Below are positions 1-11,345 of a stretch of 64,000 nucleotides of DNA, piece after piece. This stretch comes from Chrysaora quinquecirrha. Its lineage: Eukaryota > Cnidaria > Scyphozoa > Semaeostomeae > Pelagiidae. The notes under the pieces are model-generated. The model was not told the origin of the DNA, did no database searches, and saw only the letters and a program-made list of their open reading frames with translations. A program made the translations under genes and the position numbers. The stretch covers positions 363,410 to 427,409 of the forward strand of contig JACTAT010000033.1 in the NCBI GenBank assembly GCA_014526335.1, read 5' to 3'. The number at the start of each line of letters is the position of its first letter. Position 1 is the first letter of the stretch.

Positions 1-96
1 GCAACTTTCGCGCGTGTTTACAAATCCTATCTGTTTATTTAATAATTTTATTTAGAACTGAGAACAAAGATGATTTTTAAGCTTTGTAAATATGAA
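1..96 (+). repeat. Inverted copy of 13255-13349
   Basis: The first ~95 bases match the reverse complement of 13255-13349 with few mismatches (both contain GCAACTTTCGCG and CTATCTGTTT). It is a dispersed repeat end; the full element probably lies partly to the left of the window. Confidence 0.75.
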
Positions 97-751
97 AACA
101 TGTAAAGGAAAAAAACATAATCTTATCAACTAACTAGACGGTCGATGTTAGCCAAGACTGGCATTCGATTTTTCAACGTCTGCAAGATTTAAGACTCGAG
201 CTGTTAAATCAGCAACAGCAAGGAATTTCAAAAATTGGTTTTGCCTTTTTTTGCCATAACAATCCGTTTGAAAATACGACAAAGAGCTTGCGCTGCCCGC
301 ATCCCAATCCCGTTAGGCCGTAAAAAGGATTGTGGCTGAAGGCATTTTATTATTTAAAAAAAAAAAAACAATGTATCGAACTGTTGCTAACCGAAATAGC
401 AAGAGGAGCAAGATATTTATGAAAAGTAGATATGTATGAAATTTGAAGATGTTCAAGGAATGACATAGGCGAGATCATAATTATTCAATTGTATGAGATC
501 CGGCGGTCCAAAGTTCAATTGAACAGAGTCTCGCTTTGAACTGCAGATGTGAACTCAACTCCGAGCTCAACTTATCCACAGTCCAAAAGCGCGATGACTC
601 TGGGCCGAGGCCAACTCTTGATGCTGGAGACTAAGTAGACAGTTAATACCTCCTTGAGTAATGCCACATATTTTTATTTTGTACAGCTGCCTTTCTGCAA
701 AACAGAATCTCTGCCTGAAATGGGCCGAAGTCCACTAAAATTTCCTTCAAA
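97..751. other. No gene recognised
   Basis: AT-rich sequence with scattered homopolymers. No splice-bounded coding stretch, RNA gene or clear repeat structure was seen. Confidence 0.5.
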
Positions 752-1127
752 TACACGTTTTTTTTTATAAGGAACCTTTGGTCTGAGTTGAGGCTGGAGT
801 TCCTTAATTTTTCAACAAAATGAGGCTGAAAGTTCCTTATACCGTTCCTTACCATGGGACATGTATAAATACTAATTTTTACAGCAAATTCATAGAAACT
901 ATTCTTCGTTTCTAACTTTAAGTATAAATGGAGCCTTTTGGGGAAGAACGATGGGAAATATATTGTACTTCTGTTCTTTTTTCGTGCAAACCGTCTTGTT
1001 CTTAAAAAAAAAAGTTTCTTAGTTTTTAATCCGAGCCTCAACAGTTCCTTAAAGTTCCTTATTTTTTTTGGGAATTTTCAGCCTCGAGTTCCTTATAAAG
1101 GTGTTCCTTATAAAAAAAAAACGTGTA
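752..1127. mobile_element. MITE, private word AAGGAAC
   Basis: A 376-bp element begins TACACG plus a T-run and ATAAGGAAC and ends with the inverted form (TTCCTTATAA, A-run, CGTGTA). The word TTCCTTA or its complement occurs about eight times, usually beside a GAGGCTG-like box. TA at both outer ends suggests a TA target duplication. There is no coding capacity; reading frames across it are by-products of its palindromic structure. A few AAGAAC words also occur near its centre. Confidence 0.8.
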
Positions 1128-1804
1128 GTGCTTTCACTTCTAAAAAAGTATCACGTGACCATCTTATCACCATGTTTGGAGATGGGTCAGACAATAATAT
1201 AATAAAAAAATAATTTAAAGTTCGTTACTTAAAACAGGCCGAGGTCTGGTTTAAACCCCGTTGCTTGTGGTCCGAGTTCAATGGCTTTGCCAGTGATTGA
1301 AATTTATAGGGTAAGTTATATCACTTATGCTTTTTTTACTATCTGTATCTGCGAAGTAAAGTTTTCGTGCAAACTCCCTTCCTCAATCTAAAATATCGAT
1401 GATACCAGGACGGGGGTCGGGGGTACTTCCATTGTTCATTACACTAGATGTGCCGTCCAAAATGGCTAGCTTTTTCGGGAACAATTCCCCTACACATGGG
1501 TTTAGGTTGGAGCTACCATTTCAAAATCCTGAAGCCGAGAAAAATCTTGAAAAATAAGACAAGCTAAGTTGAAACAGTAACAGAAAAATGACTCTACAAT
1601 TTTTTTAGACAGTGAGAGCCGGTGCGAGAAATCGGGTCCAACGAATAGTCTCTTCAACGAATACCCATACGTCACATTCCATTTTGTTCTGGTCTTAGGG
1701 GCCATTCCAAATCAAAGAATTCTATAAAATAACAACTCCAGGAAATCGTTGCCAAGAAAAACTAATAGTGATATTTCCTTAGGATCTCACACCAACCCAG
1801 CACA
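1128..1804. other. No gene recognised
   Basis: No exon-like open stretch with splice sites, RNA gene or element end was identified. The rest of the WNK kinase domain was looked for on the minus strand and not found. Confidence 0.45.
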
Positions 1805-4800
1805 TCAAAGCGTTGAATGCTCTTGAAAATATTAGTCTAAGAATGTCAAATCCGAGATAAATAGTAATGCTAACAAAGCCATGTGCTGAGCTTTGATTTC
1901 CTGCCTTTTCTTTCCCGACGACACATCAACAGTGTCAGAAACAGTACCCTGAGTTCAGAAACAGCCTAGATCATGCTAGAACCATGCGATTAACTATTCC
2001 GAATATTAAAATACATAGACAATGATTACACCATGGCTTATAGACAGCCCACAATTCAATTGACTACTGTATGATCACAATAAACAATAAACACAAACAC
2101 TTTCAGTGTGAATTTTATCTTTCGTGTTGCACCTTTGAGGTGCGATTTTCGTCAGAAAATGTTAATTTCCAGAGCTACCACAATCGTTATAATTACCTTG
2201 ACTGGGTTCGCACCAGTTACCTTCTGGGCAACAAGTCAGGCGGCTGCTCCACTCCACTGCACCAAACATGTAACCCAAACATGTAACCCATGTAACACCA
2301 AACATGTAACCCTATGTAACCCAAGGACAGTGCAATGAAGTAGCCAGCCTGAGGTCCTGCAAAGGCCTGATTACTTCGTCGCACTGTTTACTCTAGTGCA
2401 GTGGAGTAGTCGGTTGTCTTGTTGTCCAGAAAGTCAGTTGTTCGATCTCAGTCTTATTACAATTGTGGTAGTCATTAAAATTGTGGTAGTCATTTCAACT
2501 TATGAATAAATTTGTATCACGCGTCAGCTTCTATGCAGTTAATTACCAGGGTACAGAATAGCATTGTCGCTTCACTCAACTGAATTAAATGAGTTTGTAC
2601 ATGGGCTTGGACCCTCGAAGATGTAGCTGTAAAGTGTTTCTGTGGTATGGCATAAAAGTACCCCTTTTCAAGAGATAAACAAAACGAAAGTATGCTTTAA
2701 GTATGTCTCAAGTCCAAAGTACGTTACAGTGTTGCAATCACTGCAGAAAGTAGAAGAGATGCCCAATTTGAATAGCCAAAATTCTTGCAAGATCGAGGAG
2801 CATTTCACACCTTGAAATGGTATACTAAAATCCGGTAGAAACGAAAGGAATTTTAAGAGACTTCTATGAAAACAATTATAACCCGAGCAAAGGATGAACG
2901 AGATTCCAACGAGAGAATTACCCCTTGGCCAAGATGACAAGCAAAACGGTTAGACAAATAACTGGCTTGAAGCCCAGAGTGGCAAGGAGAACAACACCAA
3001 TTACTCAAAGCAAGGAAAGCATGTGCCCTCTCAAAAGCTTTTATCACTTTAAACAGACAACATCTGTTTAAAAGCATAAAAACCTGTCTACTATTTGTTA
3101 AGCTGTATATTCATTTCCCAGTTCCAGCTAGACTACAGCCTTGCATGCATAATTTATGCATAGCTAACATTTGCTTTGCATAATTCTAAAAACATGCCAA
3201 GGACATGATCTGTGTAACATACAAAGTTTAACAAACATGTCAACAAGTTGAAAAAAACCATGACAAATTCAAAAAATATTTCAGTGACAACTTGGGATGG
3301 GAAACAAAGATATCACTTGCATATAACTTTCAAGTCTGTCTAACAGCTGACATGGAAAGAATCTCAAAAATTGGAGGGGACAACAAAAATGGATGACATT
3401 ACCATACTTAATTACTTGGTCACTAACTTTAACTATTCTGGGGTAAAGTCTTGATGAAGGAGATTCAGGACATACTCTGGCCGAAATCTTAGTCAGAAGC
3501 ACTTAAGTGGTTGAAAGGGACCTTCTGGTGCCAAAAGAGCACTTAAATATTGGAAGAAAGGGGTACTTAATATCTCAACATGGGGCATATTGGACAGGGG
3601 GGGCAATTTTCATTGACCCCTAACATCGCCAGATCTTATGTCTGTGCCAAACTTCATCATTTTCAAGCCAGTTAACTAATGGCAAATTGGGAGTCACTTG
3701 GGGGGTATTTCGCTCCTCAAAAATGCAAATAAGACTCCTATTTGAAAAAAGATTCCAGCTGAGCGTGTTCAAGTTTCTAAGAAGTTAATTGCCCCTTGGG
3801 TCACCTGACAACTTATGTAAACAAACTACAGGCAAAACTTGAGGTATTAATCTCAAAAATTTTAAATAAAGAAATATTTGCAGCCCCTGACTTTGAAAGC
3901 ATTAGAGGACAAAATCTTTCTCACTCATAATTCAAACACTTTGCCCTCCTTCATTATCTGCAATGCAAAGTACATACTGATCCTGAAAGGCCATCAGCCA
4001 CCTCTCATATTAATTTAAACATTAGTGTATAGTTGAACAAGAAACCTGTCAATGTTTCTTTGTTTATCTGACTTGTTTTTACTGAATCAACCAAAAGAAC
4101 AGTGGTTGCCTGATGAAGTGCATGGGGAAAAGTATAACAAACAGCCAACCATAAAAACAAATATTATAAAACTTAGGAGCCTCAATATAGTGAATAAGCT
4201 TATGCTTTCTTTTTATCTTTATGACCATGGAAGGAAATAATGATTAGGAAATGCTGAGGTTTGGATGAGAATTCAAAGAAACTGTTCAGGCTAAGAGTTA
4301 GAATTCTATCAAAATTTTGACTAGTATAATGAATATACTGAATGATATGCCATGCTTAAGTCCTGGGGACCATGGAAGGAAATCATGACAGAAAGATAAT
4401 ACATGACAAACTCTTGGGCCTTATTAGTATGGTTTCCAAAAAATCGAACAAGCATTGCAATTACAGGTGATTGTAAAGAAAGAATTGAGAGGTTAGAATG
4501 AGTATAACTTTCCTTTTCTTGACAACTGCCTCTATCAAGAAAAAATTTCATGGAAACATATAAGACAGAGGATTCAGCATTCATGGCAGACAAAAATGTC
4601 AATGAAAAGGAATCATTTGCATCAAATCAAAGAAAGGGCTCTTAAAGTCCAATTTTTTTACTTTAATGATAGCCCATGATGAGTTTTCAAGCTATAGATT
4701 TGTTCTTGGTTTTAAGAGCCTTAATGTAGTAGTATAATTTGGCTAGTTGTACAAGTTGGCTAGTAGTATAATGTAGGAAAAGTTGGCCTTTTCCAAGAAA

Positions 4801-6013
4801 AAAAGAGAAATTTGGTTGGAAGATTTACATCCTGAAGGCTGAATTGCAGAGTGAAATCACGACAGAAGATGGAAAATGTAGATGTACTGGGAGTTTGAAG
4901 CATGAGTGGTGAATACCCAATTAAACCATAAAATAAACTAGTTAAAAACATTGCATACTGATTGGTCAATGCAGATATTGAAGAGATCTGATTGGTGGAA
5001 AATAAACATGGTTTAGTGGTATCATTAATCTTTCAAAAAATTCTCAACTATTTTTGTGTTGGGATTTTCTTAAACTTTTGAGGTCCCAAGGAACTAGCTT
5101 TCTTTAAACAATTTTCTTAAATATGCAAAAACATGAAAAGAATTTTAAATGGAGTATTTATTAAGCCACAAACAGGAATGTTACACAACTTTGTAGCCTC
5201 AGTATCATAAATATACAGTAGGCAATGCGTATTTCTTATGACCTAGGAAGGAAATTATCACTGGGAGCTGTAGATGTTTGAATGACTAAGAACAAAGAAT
5301 GTTGCAAGATCTTGTTTTATGTTTCATTAGCAGCAGGATGGCAGTGGTGATGAGATAGCTCAAATGACTGTGGGTTAGCCACTGTGGTTGTGAGATTCAC
5401 TGGAAATGTGGACTTAACAGACTGTTTGTGATTCAAGCATAGAAAAGAGGATTATTGTGTCTTGGTCAAGCTTTGTGCTTCACAACAAAAAAGAAAACCT
5501 ATTCTTTATTCATGTGTAGTAATTTATCAAAATGAATAATCTAGTTTCTTAAAATGCAACAATGATGTTATGTATTGCGGATGAGATGAATGTTGTTCAT
5601 TTTATATTTCATTGGTAAAGAACTTAGGTTTTTAAAAGCTTTCCTATATTCAGTGACCAGAAGAAAATGCCTAGCACCACACTTCTCCATGACTAATTAA
5701 AACTCTTCCGCCTTTGGGCAAATGAATATATGGGGGTACAGGAAAATGCTTTCAACACGTTTTGCCCAGCCTCTGATTTGCCCAACCTCCTTTTCGCACA
5801 ACCTGCTAAGATGCTTCACCCAACCAATCGTGGTTGTTTTCCCCAACCTGAAATGACACAGATAACTTCTTCCTTGTAGTTTGTCAATTATTTGATAGAT
5901 AAAATTGGGGGCTCTGCCCCCAATCTCCCGAACATCACACTGGTGACTGTTTTGTGTTCAAAAATGATAAATAGCAAGAAATTTAGTTGAGCAGAACGAC
6001 CAAGAATTTTAGG
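1805..6013 (+). repeat. Left arm of a >=4.2-kb inverted repeat
   Basis: This stretch is the reverse complement of 59820-64000 at high identity; for example a 93-codon frame on the minus strand at 4321-4602 is identical to one on the plus strand at 61221-61502. Matching begins at 1805 only because the partner hits the window edge, so the outer end is unknown. The inner boundary is sharp at the AGAATTTTAGG motif near 6013. Small differences exist, including extra ACATGTAACCC units at 2266-2320 in this arm. No recognisable protein is encoded. It is either a long non-autonomous transposon present twice or a duplicated segment. Confidence 0.9.
2180..2510. repeat. Internal imperfect palindrome with ACATGTAACCC units
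   Basis: Sequence around 2220-2255 (CAACAAG, CTCCACTGCAC) recurs inverted at 2395-2440 (GTGCAGTGGAG, CTTGTTG). Four or so ACATGTAACCC units sit in the loop. The partner arm has the same palindrome with a different loop, so the loop varies between copies. Confidence 0.6.
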
Positions 6014-6090
6014 CAAAAAGATTTGCTTGGGCAAAGGAAGTTGGGCGAAACGGAGGTTGGGCAAATCAACCAGATACCCAGAAAAATATA
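5700..6090. mobile_element. MITE with iterated TTGGGCAAA word
   Basis: The word TTGGGCAA or its complement recurs at both ends (5715-5800 and 6018-6070) with a central core that reads out of the large inverted repeat. The inner boundary of the 4.2-kb arm falls inside this element: the distal end after 6013 is missing from the right-hand copy. Confidence 0.55.
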
Positions 6091-6238
6091 GGGGGGGGGG
6101 GTAGTAGAAATCAAAATCTTCCTGCTTAAAGTACATACAAATGGGGTTTGGCTCCCTAAACCAACACCCAGCTAAAATAAAGAAATTTTGCTCATATATT
6201 CAATTTCAGGAAATTTAATTTGAATAAAATTTTCTAAC

Positions 6239-6594
6239 CTGTAATTCGCACCATGCCACAGCTACCCCAGTTTCCGTATCAAGAGCTTTGTAGACAGTTT
6301 TGAAAGAGCCTCGTCCAATCTCTTCCGCAAATTTTAGAAATCTTCCATCAGAACTACTGTCAACTGCTTTTTCCTCGACTTCCACTTCAACACTTTTTGT
6401 CAAGGAACTTTCTCCATCCTCAGTTGCCTTTTTCGTTGTTTCTTTATTAGTATCTTTTTCATTAGTATCCTTCTCATTAGTATCTTTTTCATTAGTATCC
6501 TTGTTCTTTTCGAGTTTAGTTTTCTCCAACGGCGAAGAATCACTACTTGAGTGATGTTCATTTTCTTTACTTTTAATTTCGCCGTTCAAGTCCC
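6239..6594 (-). CDS. WNK: WNK kinase, coding exon 2 (start of kinase domain)
   Basis: With-no-lysine (WNK) Ser/Thr kinases phosphorylate SPAK/OSR1 and so control cation-chloride cotransport and cell volume. The exon encodes an acidic, Lys/Glu-rich leader with three and a half tandem DTNEK units, then the kinase start: RFLKF, the glycine-rich loop [11 protein letters not shown] and AWCELQ. The Lys of SFKTVYK corresponds to the WNK catalytic Lys in strand beta-2 (K233 in mammalian WNK1), and the Cys of AWCELQ sits where other kinases have their beta-3 Lys; this pair is diagnostic of WNK. The acceptor is CTAG/GG at 6594 and the donor CAG/GTTAGA at 6239/6238. The phase joins exactly with the upstream exon at 6909. 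No following kinase exon is found in the remaining 6.2 kb to the left. Confidence 0.93.
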
Positions 6595-6908
6595 CTAGAA
6601 GGTCGGAAATTCAAGAAATAATTACACTAATCTATGTTATTTTCTAATATTTACTTTATTAAACCTGAGAATTATCAAAAAAATTCATGAAACGTTTTCT
6701 TTTGGCAGAGTTTCTCAAATATCATCGCGGATGTGGCAATCAAGAGAAATTTTAAGGTTTCAATTCAAGACAAATTTCAGCCCACAAAGCCATCTTTTCT
6801 GAGGCTAAACTGGCCTTATTTTATATCACATAACATTCGATAAGTTTTAGGTTTATTTCAAGGAAATAGAATACGTTTGGAGAGGTTTTTTATTTTAAAC
6901 CATCCTAC

Positions 6909-7068
6909 CTGAAAGAGACTTTGGCACTGAGGGAACATGGCCGTTTGTCATGGCTGGAATGCTACTCTCGGAATCTTCTTTATGTTCCGTCATGTTTTCA
7001 CATTCAGAAACTTTTAAAGAATCTTCCAACAATATCCGGTCTACAACCAGTCCATAGTTAGATACCAT
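6909..7068 (-). CDS. WNK: WNK kinase, coding exon 1 (probable start)
   Basis: The proposed start ATG is at 7068 (complement), the first Met after an in-frame TAA about 40 nt upstream. The exon encodes about 53 residues beginning MVSNYGLVVDRILLEDSLK, followed by a Ser/Glu/Lys-rich low-complexity stretch. It ends at TCAG/GTAGG (6909/6908) leaving one base of a codon, which the two bases opening the next exon complete as Gly. Unstructured N-termini are usual for WNKs. The residues themselves show no conserved motif, so the call rests on splice-site quality, phase match and position. A further 5' exon cannot be excluded. Confidence 0.72.
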
Positions 7069-7957
7069 GAATAACTTTGATAAGAATTTTAGATGTATTT
7101 ACGAAGAGCATTTCAGCAATTAATGGTCCCGAATCGCGAGGCCGTCAGTCAATCTAAATCAGACTTTGAATTCTCGAAGTCGCAGCTTTTTTAATATAAT
7201 ATTAAAGTTAAGCTTATCCAAATGTTTCTTAAAGCCAAGATAACAGATTTTTATTCATGTCTTTCCAGTTTCAGCAAGCATAAACGTTGAAAATCAGATA
7301 TTATGAACTTATATTTCCCAGCGTTAAGGTTGAAAGAAGCAGTCTTTTGCAGGGCCTAGGCAGGCAAACTGTCACAACACGACGAACAATTTTAGTCTTT
7401 CAAGAATCATTACCGAAGACCTAAGTAAACCAGACGAACAGCTTTCTTTTCAATAAACATATAACTTTCCATAGCAGTTATCCAGAACCAGAAATCTGTT
7501 CTGAAATTCACAGTGAAGTTGACGTTATCAACCAACCAAGGCGCCAATTATCTCAGAGAACTGAGTAATGGCAGGTCTTCAGGCCAGGCCACCTTTATCG
7601 CCCTCAAAAGAATTTGAAATTTCTTTCACGTTTGTAAGACAAATTCCATTTGATAGCCAGTACTTTAAAGTTATCAACTGTGTGAATCAACTTTTCATAA
7701 CTCGAAGAACATAGAAGAAATAAGACATTTCTTCAGGGTAGCTGTCAACTAAATGGAGTTGCGAAATTGAAAAGTACAACTTGCTCACAAAACGGGCACA
7801 GTACCACCACGCACGAGTGGATAATTAAATATGCACGCATAAATTAAACAACATTTCCGAGACGTGTCTGACTTGAAAAGGTCTGGACCGTCTTCAAACA
7901 AGAACCCGGATGATGAGGAGGCGGGCGCTAATTGGCTACCGCATTGTTCGCTTTCTA
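7069..7957. other. WNK upstream region, nothing specific seen
   Basis: This is probably promoter or 5' untranslated sequence of the minus-strand WNK gene. No TATA-like element at a convincing distance, CpG cluster or repeat could be assigned. Confidence 0.4.
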
Positions 7958-8254
7958 ATTGAAAAATTAAACGAACTTACCTGTAAGTGAAGTTTGATTG
8001 TAATTCTATGAGTCATCGGCCATATGGCCGGAGGAGCTGTACGAGATAGCGCGGCAGCGCATGCGAGCCAGCATTTAGAGCAGAGCAAATGGATCAATGC
8101 TAGAAAGGGTGTGCAGTGTCAGCCACAATGGACAGTACCTGCACAACTGGGTGGGGTTGAAGGGAGGGCGTACAGCTCCTCCGGCCATATGGCCGATGAC
8201 TCATAGAATTACAATCAAACTTCACTTACAGGTAAGTTCGTTTAATTTTTCAAT
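7958..8254. mobile_element. Miniature DIRS-like palindromic element
   Basis: Two near-perfect 85-bp inverted arms (7958-8042 and 8170-8254) flank about 127 bp. From ATTCTATGAGTCATCGG onward the left arm is homologous to the ends of the DIRS-type element at 10271-12777: both run through GTACGAGATAGCGCGGCAGC into GCATGCGAGCCAG. It has no coding region apart from the short ITR-derived reading frame. Each arm carries an ACTTACCT/GTAAGT-type sequence, a consensus 5' splice site on both strands. It looks like an internally deleted, non-autonomous relative of the larger element. Confidence 0.72.
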
Positions 8255-8731
8255 AGACCCCTTTCACAATTAATTATAACAGCGAGGCCGCGAATCTGAA
8301 ACGAGGCTAACGTTGTTCCAGAAAACCTTAGCATGAACGCGTGAATGGTGGAAAGGTCTGTGCGGCTATGATTACAAGTAATTATACATTTCACTCGTAA
8401 ATTTGGTACAGTTCAGCTCTTTTCTTGTCAAGAACAGGTATTTAGAATGTCTTAGAGCCATAGATATAAAAAGGTTAGTGAAAATTCTGTTGCTGTACAT
8501 GATATTTCGTGGTGTAGGCTAGGCCGATCTCAAGCCTGCCCATTGACTGGTCTTTACACCGCGCATGGGGTTTACCTGCGCAAAATTTTGTCGAATAAAG
8601 CTGAGAAAAGAGAGTTTAATTGAAAACGATCAATTTTTCTAATAGGAAGATGTTATTTGGCGCATACGCACTTCTAGGGTGGGTTATGACGTGTCATTAG
8701 AGGGATGTTTTGACTAATATGGTGCACATGC

Positions 8732-9290
8732 ACTAGTGGGAGGGGCTATTATGTGTAATTGGATGGGTGTTTTTGCCTTATTTGGTGCATATGCAATAGT
8801 GGGAAGGGCTATTATGTGTAATTGGAGGGGTGTTTTTGCCTTATTTGGTGCATATGCAATAGTGGGAAGGGCTATTATGTGTGATTGGAGGGGTGTTTTT
8901 GCCTTATATGGTGCATATGCAATAGTGGGAAGGGCTATTATGTGTGATTGGAGGGGTGTTTTTGCCTTATATGGTGCATATGCAATAGTGGGAAGGGCTA
9001 TTATGTGTGATTGGAGGGGTGTTTTGCCTTATATGGTGCATATTCAATAGTGGGAGGGGCTATTATGTGTGATTGGAGGGGTGTTTTTGCCTTATATGGT
9101 GCATATGCAATAGTGGGAAGGGCTATTATGTGTGATTGGAGGGGTGTTTTTGCCTTATATGGTGCATATTCAATAGTGGGAAGGGCTATTATGTGTGATT
9201 GGAGGGGTGTTTTTGCCTTATATGGTGCATATTCAATAGTGGGAGGGGCTATTATGTGTCTTGTACGGTGTGGTTTCTCCTTATATGCTG
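8732..9290 (+). repeat. 63-bp tandem repeat, left arm
   Basis: Units contain GGGCTATTATGTGT, GGAGGGGTGTTTTTGCC and GGTGCATATGCAATAGTGGG. As 63 is a multiple of three and the unit lacks stops in one frame, a 21-residue hydrophobic unit (AIMCDWRGVFALYGAYAIVGR) reads continuously until a one-base deletion near 9025. Unit-to-unit divergence is low. Confidence 0.9.
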
Positions 9291-9360
9291 CACCATAGTA
9301 CAGTACTGCAGTGCATAGTAACCAGCACACAGAGCAGCCTGTCCTAGAAGTGCATATGCA

Positions 9361-9805
9361 TCATTTTAGGCAAAAACTACCCGTCCAATGAGCTAAAATA
9401 GCCCCTCCCACTAATGCATATGCACCATATAAGGCAAAAACATTCCTCCAATCACACAAAATGACCCACCCCAGAAAAGGGTATGCACAATATAAGGCAA
9501 GAGCACCCTTCCAATCACACATAACAACCCATCCTAGAAGTGTGTATGCACCATATAAGGCAAAAACACCCCTCCAATTACACATAATAGCCCCTCTAAC
9601 TAGTGCATGTGCACCATAGAAGGCAAAACACCCCTCCAATTACACATAATAGCCCTTCCCACTATTACATATGCACCAAATAAGGCATAAACACCCCTCC
9701 AATTACACATAATAGCCCCTCTAACTAGTGCATGTGCACCATATAAGGCAAAAACACCCCTCCAATTACACATAATAGCCCCTCCCACTAGTGCATGTGC
9801 ACCAT
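9361..9805 (-). repeat. 63-bp tandem repeat, right arm
   Basis: Inverted copies of the same unit, more diverged than the left array. The minus strand keeps the same 21-residue reading frame over long stretches. Confidence 0.88.
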
Positions 9806-10270
9806 ATTAGTCAAAACATCCCTCTAATGACACGTCATAACCCACCCTAGAAGTGCGTATGCGCCAAATAACATCTTCCTATTAGAAAAATTGATCGTTT
9901 TCAATTAAACTCTCTTTCTCAGCTTTATTCGACAAAATTTTGCGCAGGTAAACCCCATGCGCGGTGTAAAGACCAGTCAATGGGCAGGCTTGAGATCGGC
10001 CTAGCCTACACACCATGAAATACCATGTACAGCAACAGAATTTTCACTAACCTTTTTATATCTTTGGCTCTAAGACATTCTAAATACCTGTTCTTGACAA
10101 GAAAAGAGCTGAACTGTACCAAATTCACGAGTGAAATGTATAATTACTTGTAATCATAGCCGCACAGACCTTTCCACCATTCACGCGTTCATGCTAAGGT
10201 TTTCTGGAACAACGTTAGCCTCGTTTCAGATTCGCAGCCTCGCTGTTATAATTAATTGTGAAAGGGGTCT

Positions 10271-10316
10271 ATTCTATTTCGTCATCAGCCTAATGCCCTG
10301 CGGAGCAGTACGAGAT
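10271..10316 (+). repeat. DIRS inverted terminal repeat, 3' side
   Basis: 46 bp matching the reverse complement of 12732-12777 almost perfectly. It abuts the foldback element directly. Confidence 0.85.
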
Positions 10317-10429
10317 TTTAGAGCTGTCATTGAGACATTTGCAAATTAGGAGAAGAAATACCCTTTGTATAAGATTTAAAATAGAAATGCTAACAAACGA
10401 TTTGTGATTACAAGTAAGCATTTAGTTTT

Positions 10430-11345
10430 ATTCCGGTGAATACAGCAAAGCCGTTCCAGAGTTAAAGGAACCTTAGGGATGGTACATTATAAAAGCGACA
10501 AAATGTATTTTCATTTGTCCATCCAGCAGCGAGAAAAATGTCTTTTAATGTAGTATAATGAGATTTATTTCTAACAACATGCGAAGTCGATGCAGGTCGA
10601 GTGCTGTGTGTTTTATATTTCATAGTAGCAATACCAGCGTTTTTGAGGAATTCTTTGCACCAGCGAGAAACAGTATCTAACGAAGCAGGACGATACGGAC
10701 GACACAGCGTGAGTAAAAGTTTGCAATCAGCACGTTATGACTGAGTACGTTTCAAATATTCAGTTAGATGATTATGAATACACAACTTCGGTTCAAGAGA
10801 ATATTTTCATAAACGATAGGCGGCTGATGAAAACCTGGTCGCGTTTGCTTCAAGGCAGCAATAATATTGAAGGTGTATGCTGTAGCAGTGACATCCACAT
10901 GGTCTATACGCAAAGCTTTATTCGTTTGCCGACGTTGGCCACTCAATAAACATAATAGAAACGTTAACTGTAAGGTTAAGTCATTCAGGCTTAAATTCAC
11001 AACATCTTGATTAGAACGAATGAAGTTTAATACTGTATGGACACTCCAGACAGACTGGTAGCGTGGCAATGAAAGGGCGTAACTGGAAAACACCTCGCAT
11101 AAATCTTGTGACAAGAGGCATGTTTCCCAAATCATTAATACGGAAGAACGACGACAATGCACTTCAAGCAATAGTTATAGTATTGTAAGATAACCCAGCA
11201 GTATAAAGCGACGTTAGGAAATCAATAGCAAGATAAATGAGCGGATTAATAGGATCGCAAAGTCGAGGGTGACAAAACTGTATCCATCGTTTAATGTGAA
11301 CAGCGTATTGCTTGTGAGTGGATTGTAAGATGCATGGGTCCGAAG
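10430..11345 (-). pseudogene. DIRS tyrosine recombinase remnant
   Basis: On the minus strand, interrupted frames from the end of the gag ORF give a DIRS-family tyrosine recombinase. The N-terminal arm-binding part is near 11190-11330. The region at 10970-11080 holds LSLNDLTLQLTFLLCLLSGQ followed by RRQTNKA, the box with the first catalytic Arg. The C-terminal box at 10500-10640 has KTHSTRPAS (the H-x-x-R motif) and then AAGWTNENTFCRFY, with the nucleophile Tyr. Several stops and frame changes break it, so it is inactive as read. The largest open part is 10764-11171. Confidence 0.8.

Larger units (their letters stand above)
8254..10271. mobile_element. Foldback (FB-like) element with 63-bp satellite arms
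   Basis: A 2-kb palindrome. The outer ~430 bp of each arm (8254-8690 and 9840-10271) are unique sequence and near-perfect inverted copies, starting TAGACCCCTTTCACAATT. The inner parts are tandem 63-bp units: about eight and a half on the left (8732-9290) and about seven inverted on the right (9361-9805). A loop of about 70 bp separates them. This resembles Drosophila FB elements, which have long inverted arms made of short tandem repeats. It sits directly between two DIRS-related elements. TA at both outer ends may be the target duplication. No transposase is present. Confidence 0.85.

Noticed and set aside
643..1213. Overlapping 91-132 codon frames on both strands
   Set aside because: They coincide with the AAGGAAC MITE and its palindromic ends; no splice sites or homology.
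2200..2235. tRNA-like B box (GGGTTCGCACC) as a retroelement primer-binding site
   Set aside because: No long terminal repeat, polypurine tract or polymerase is linked to it in either arm.
2668..5000. Frames of 60-93 codons conserved between the two large repeat arms
   Set aside because: Conservation reflects recent DNA duplication. Overlapping frames are equally conserved and none has a motif, so there is no evidence of coding.
8736..9788. Possible CRISPR array or multi-pass membrane protein from 63-bp units
   Set aside because: There are no unique spacers between repeats and the host is eukaryotic. The hydrophobic frame lacks a plausible gene context and sits in an inverted, mobile palindrome.
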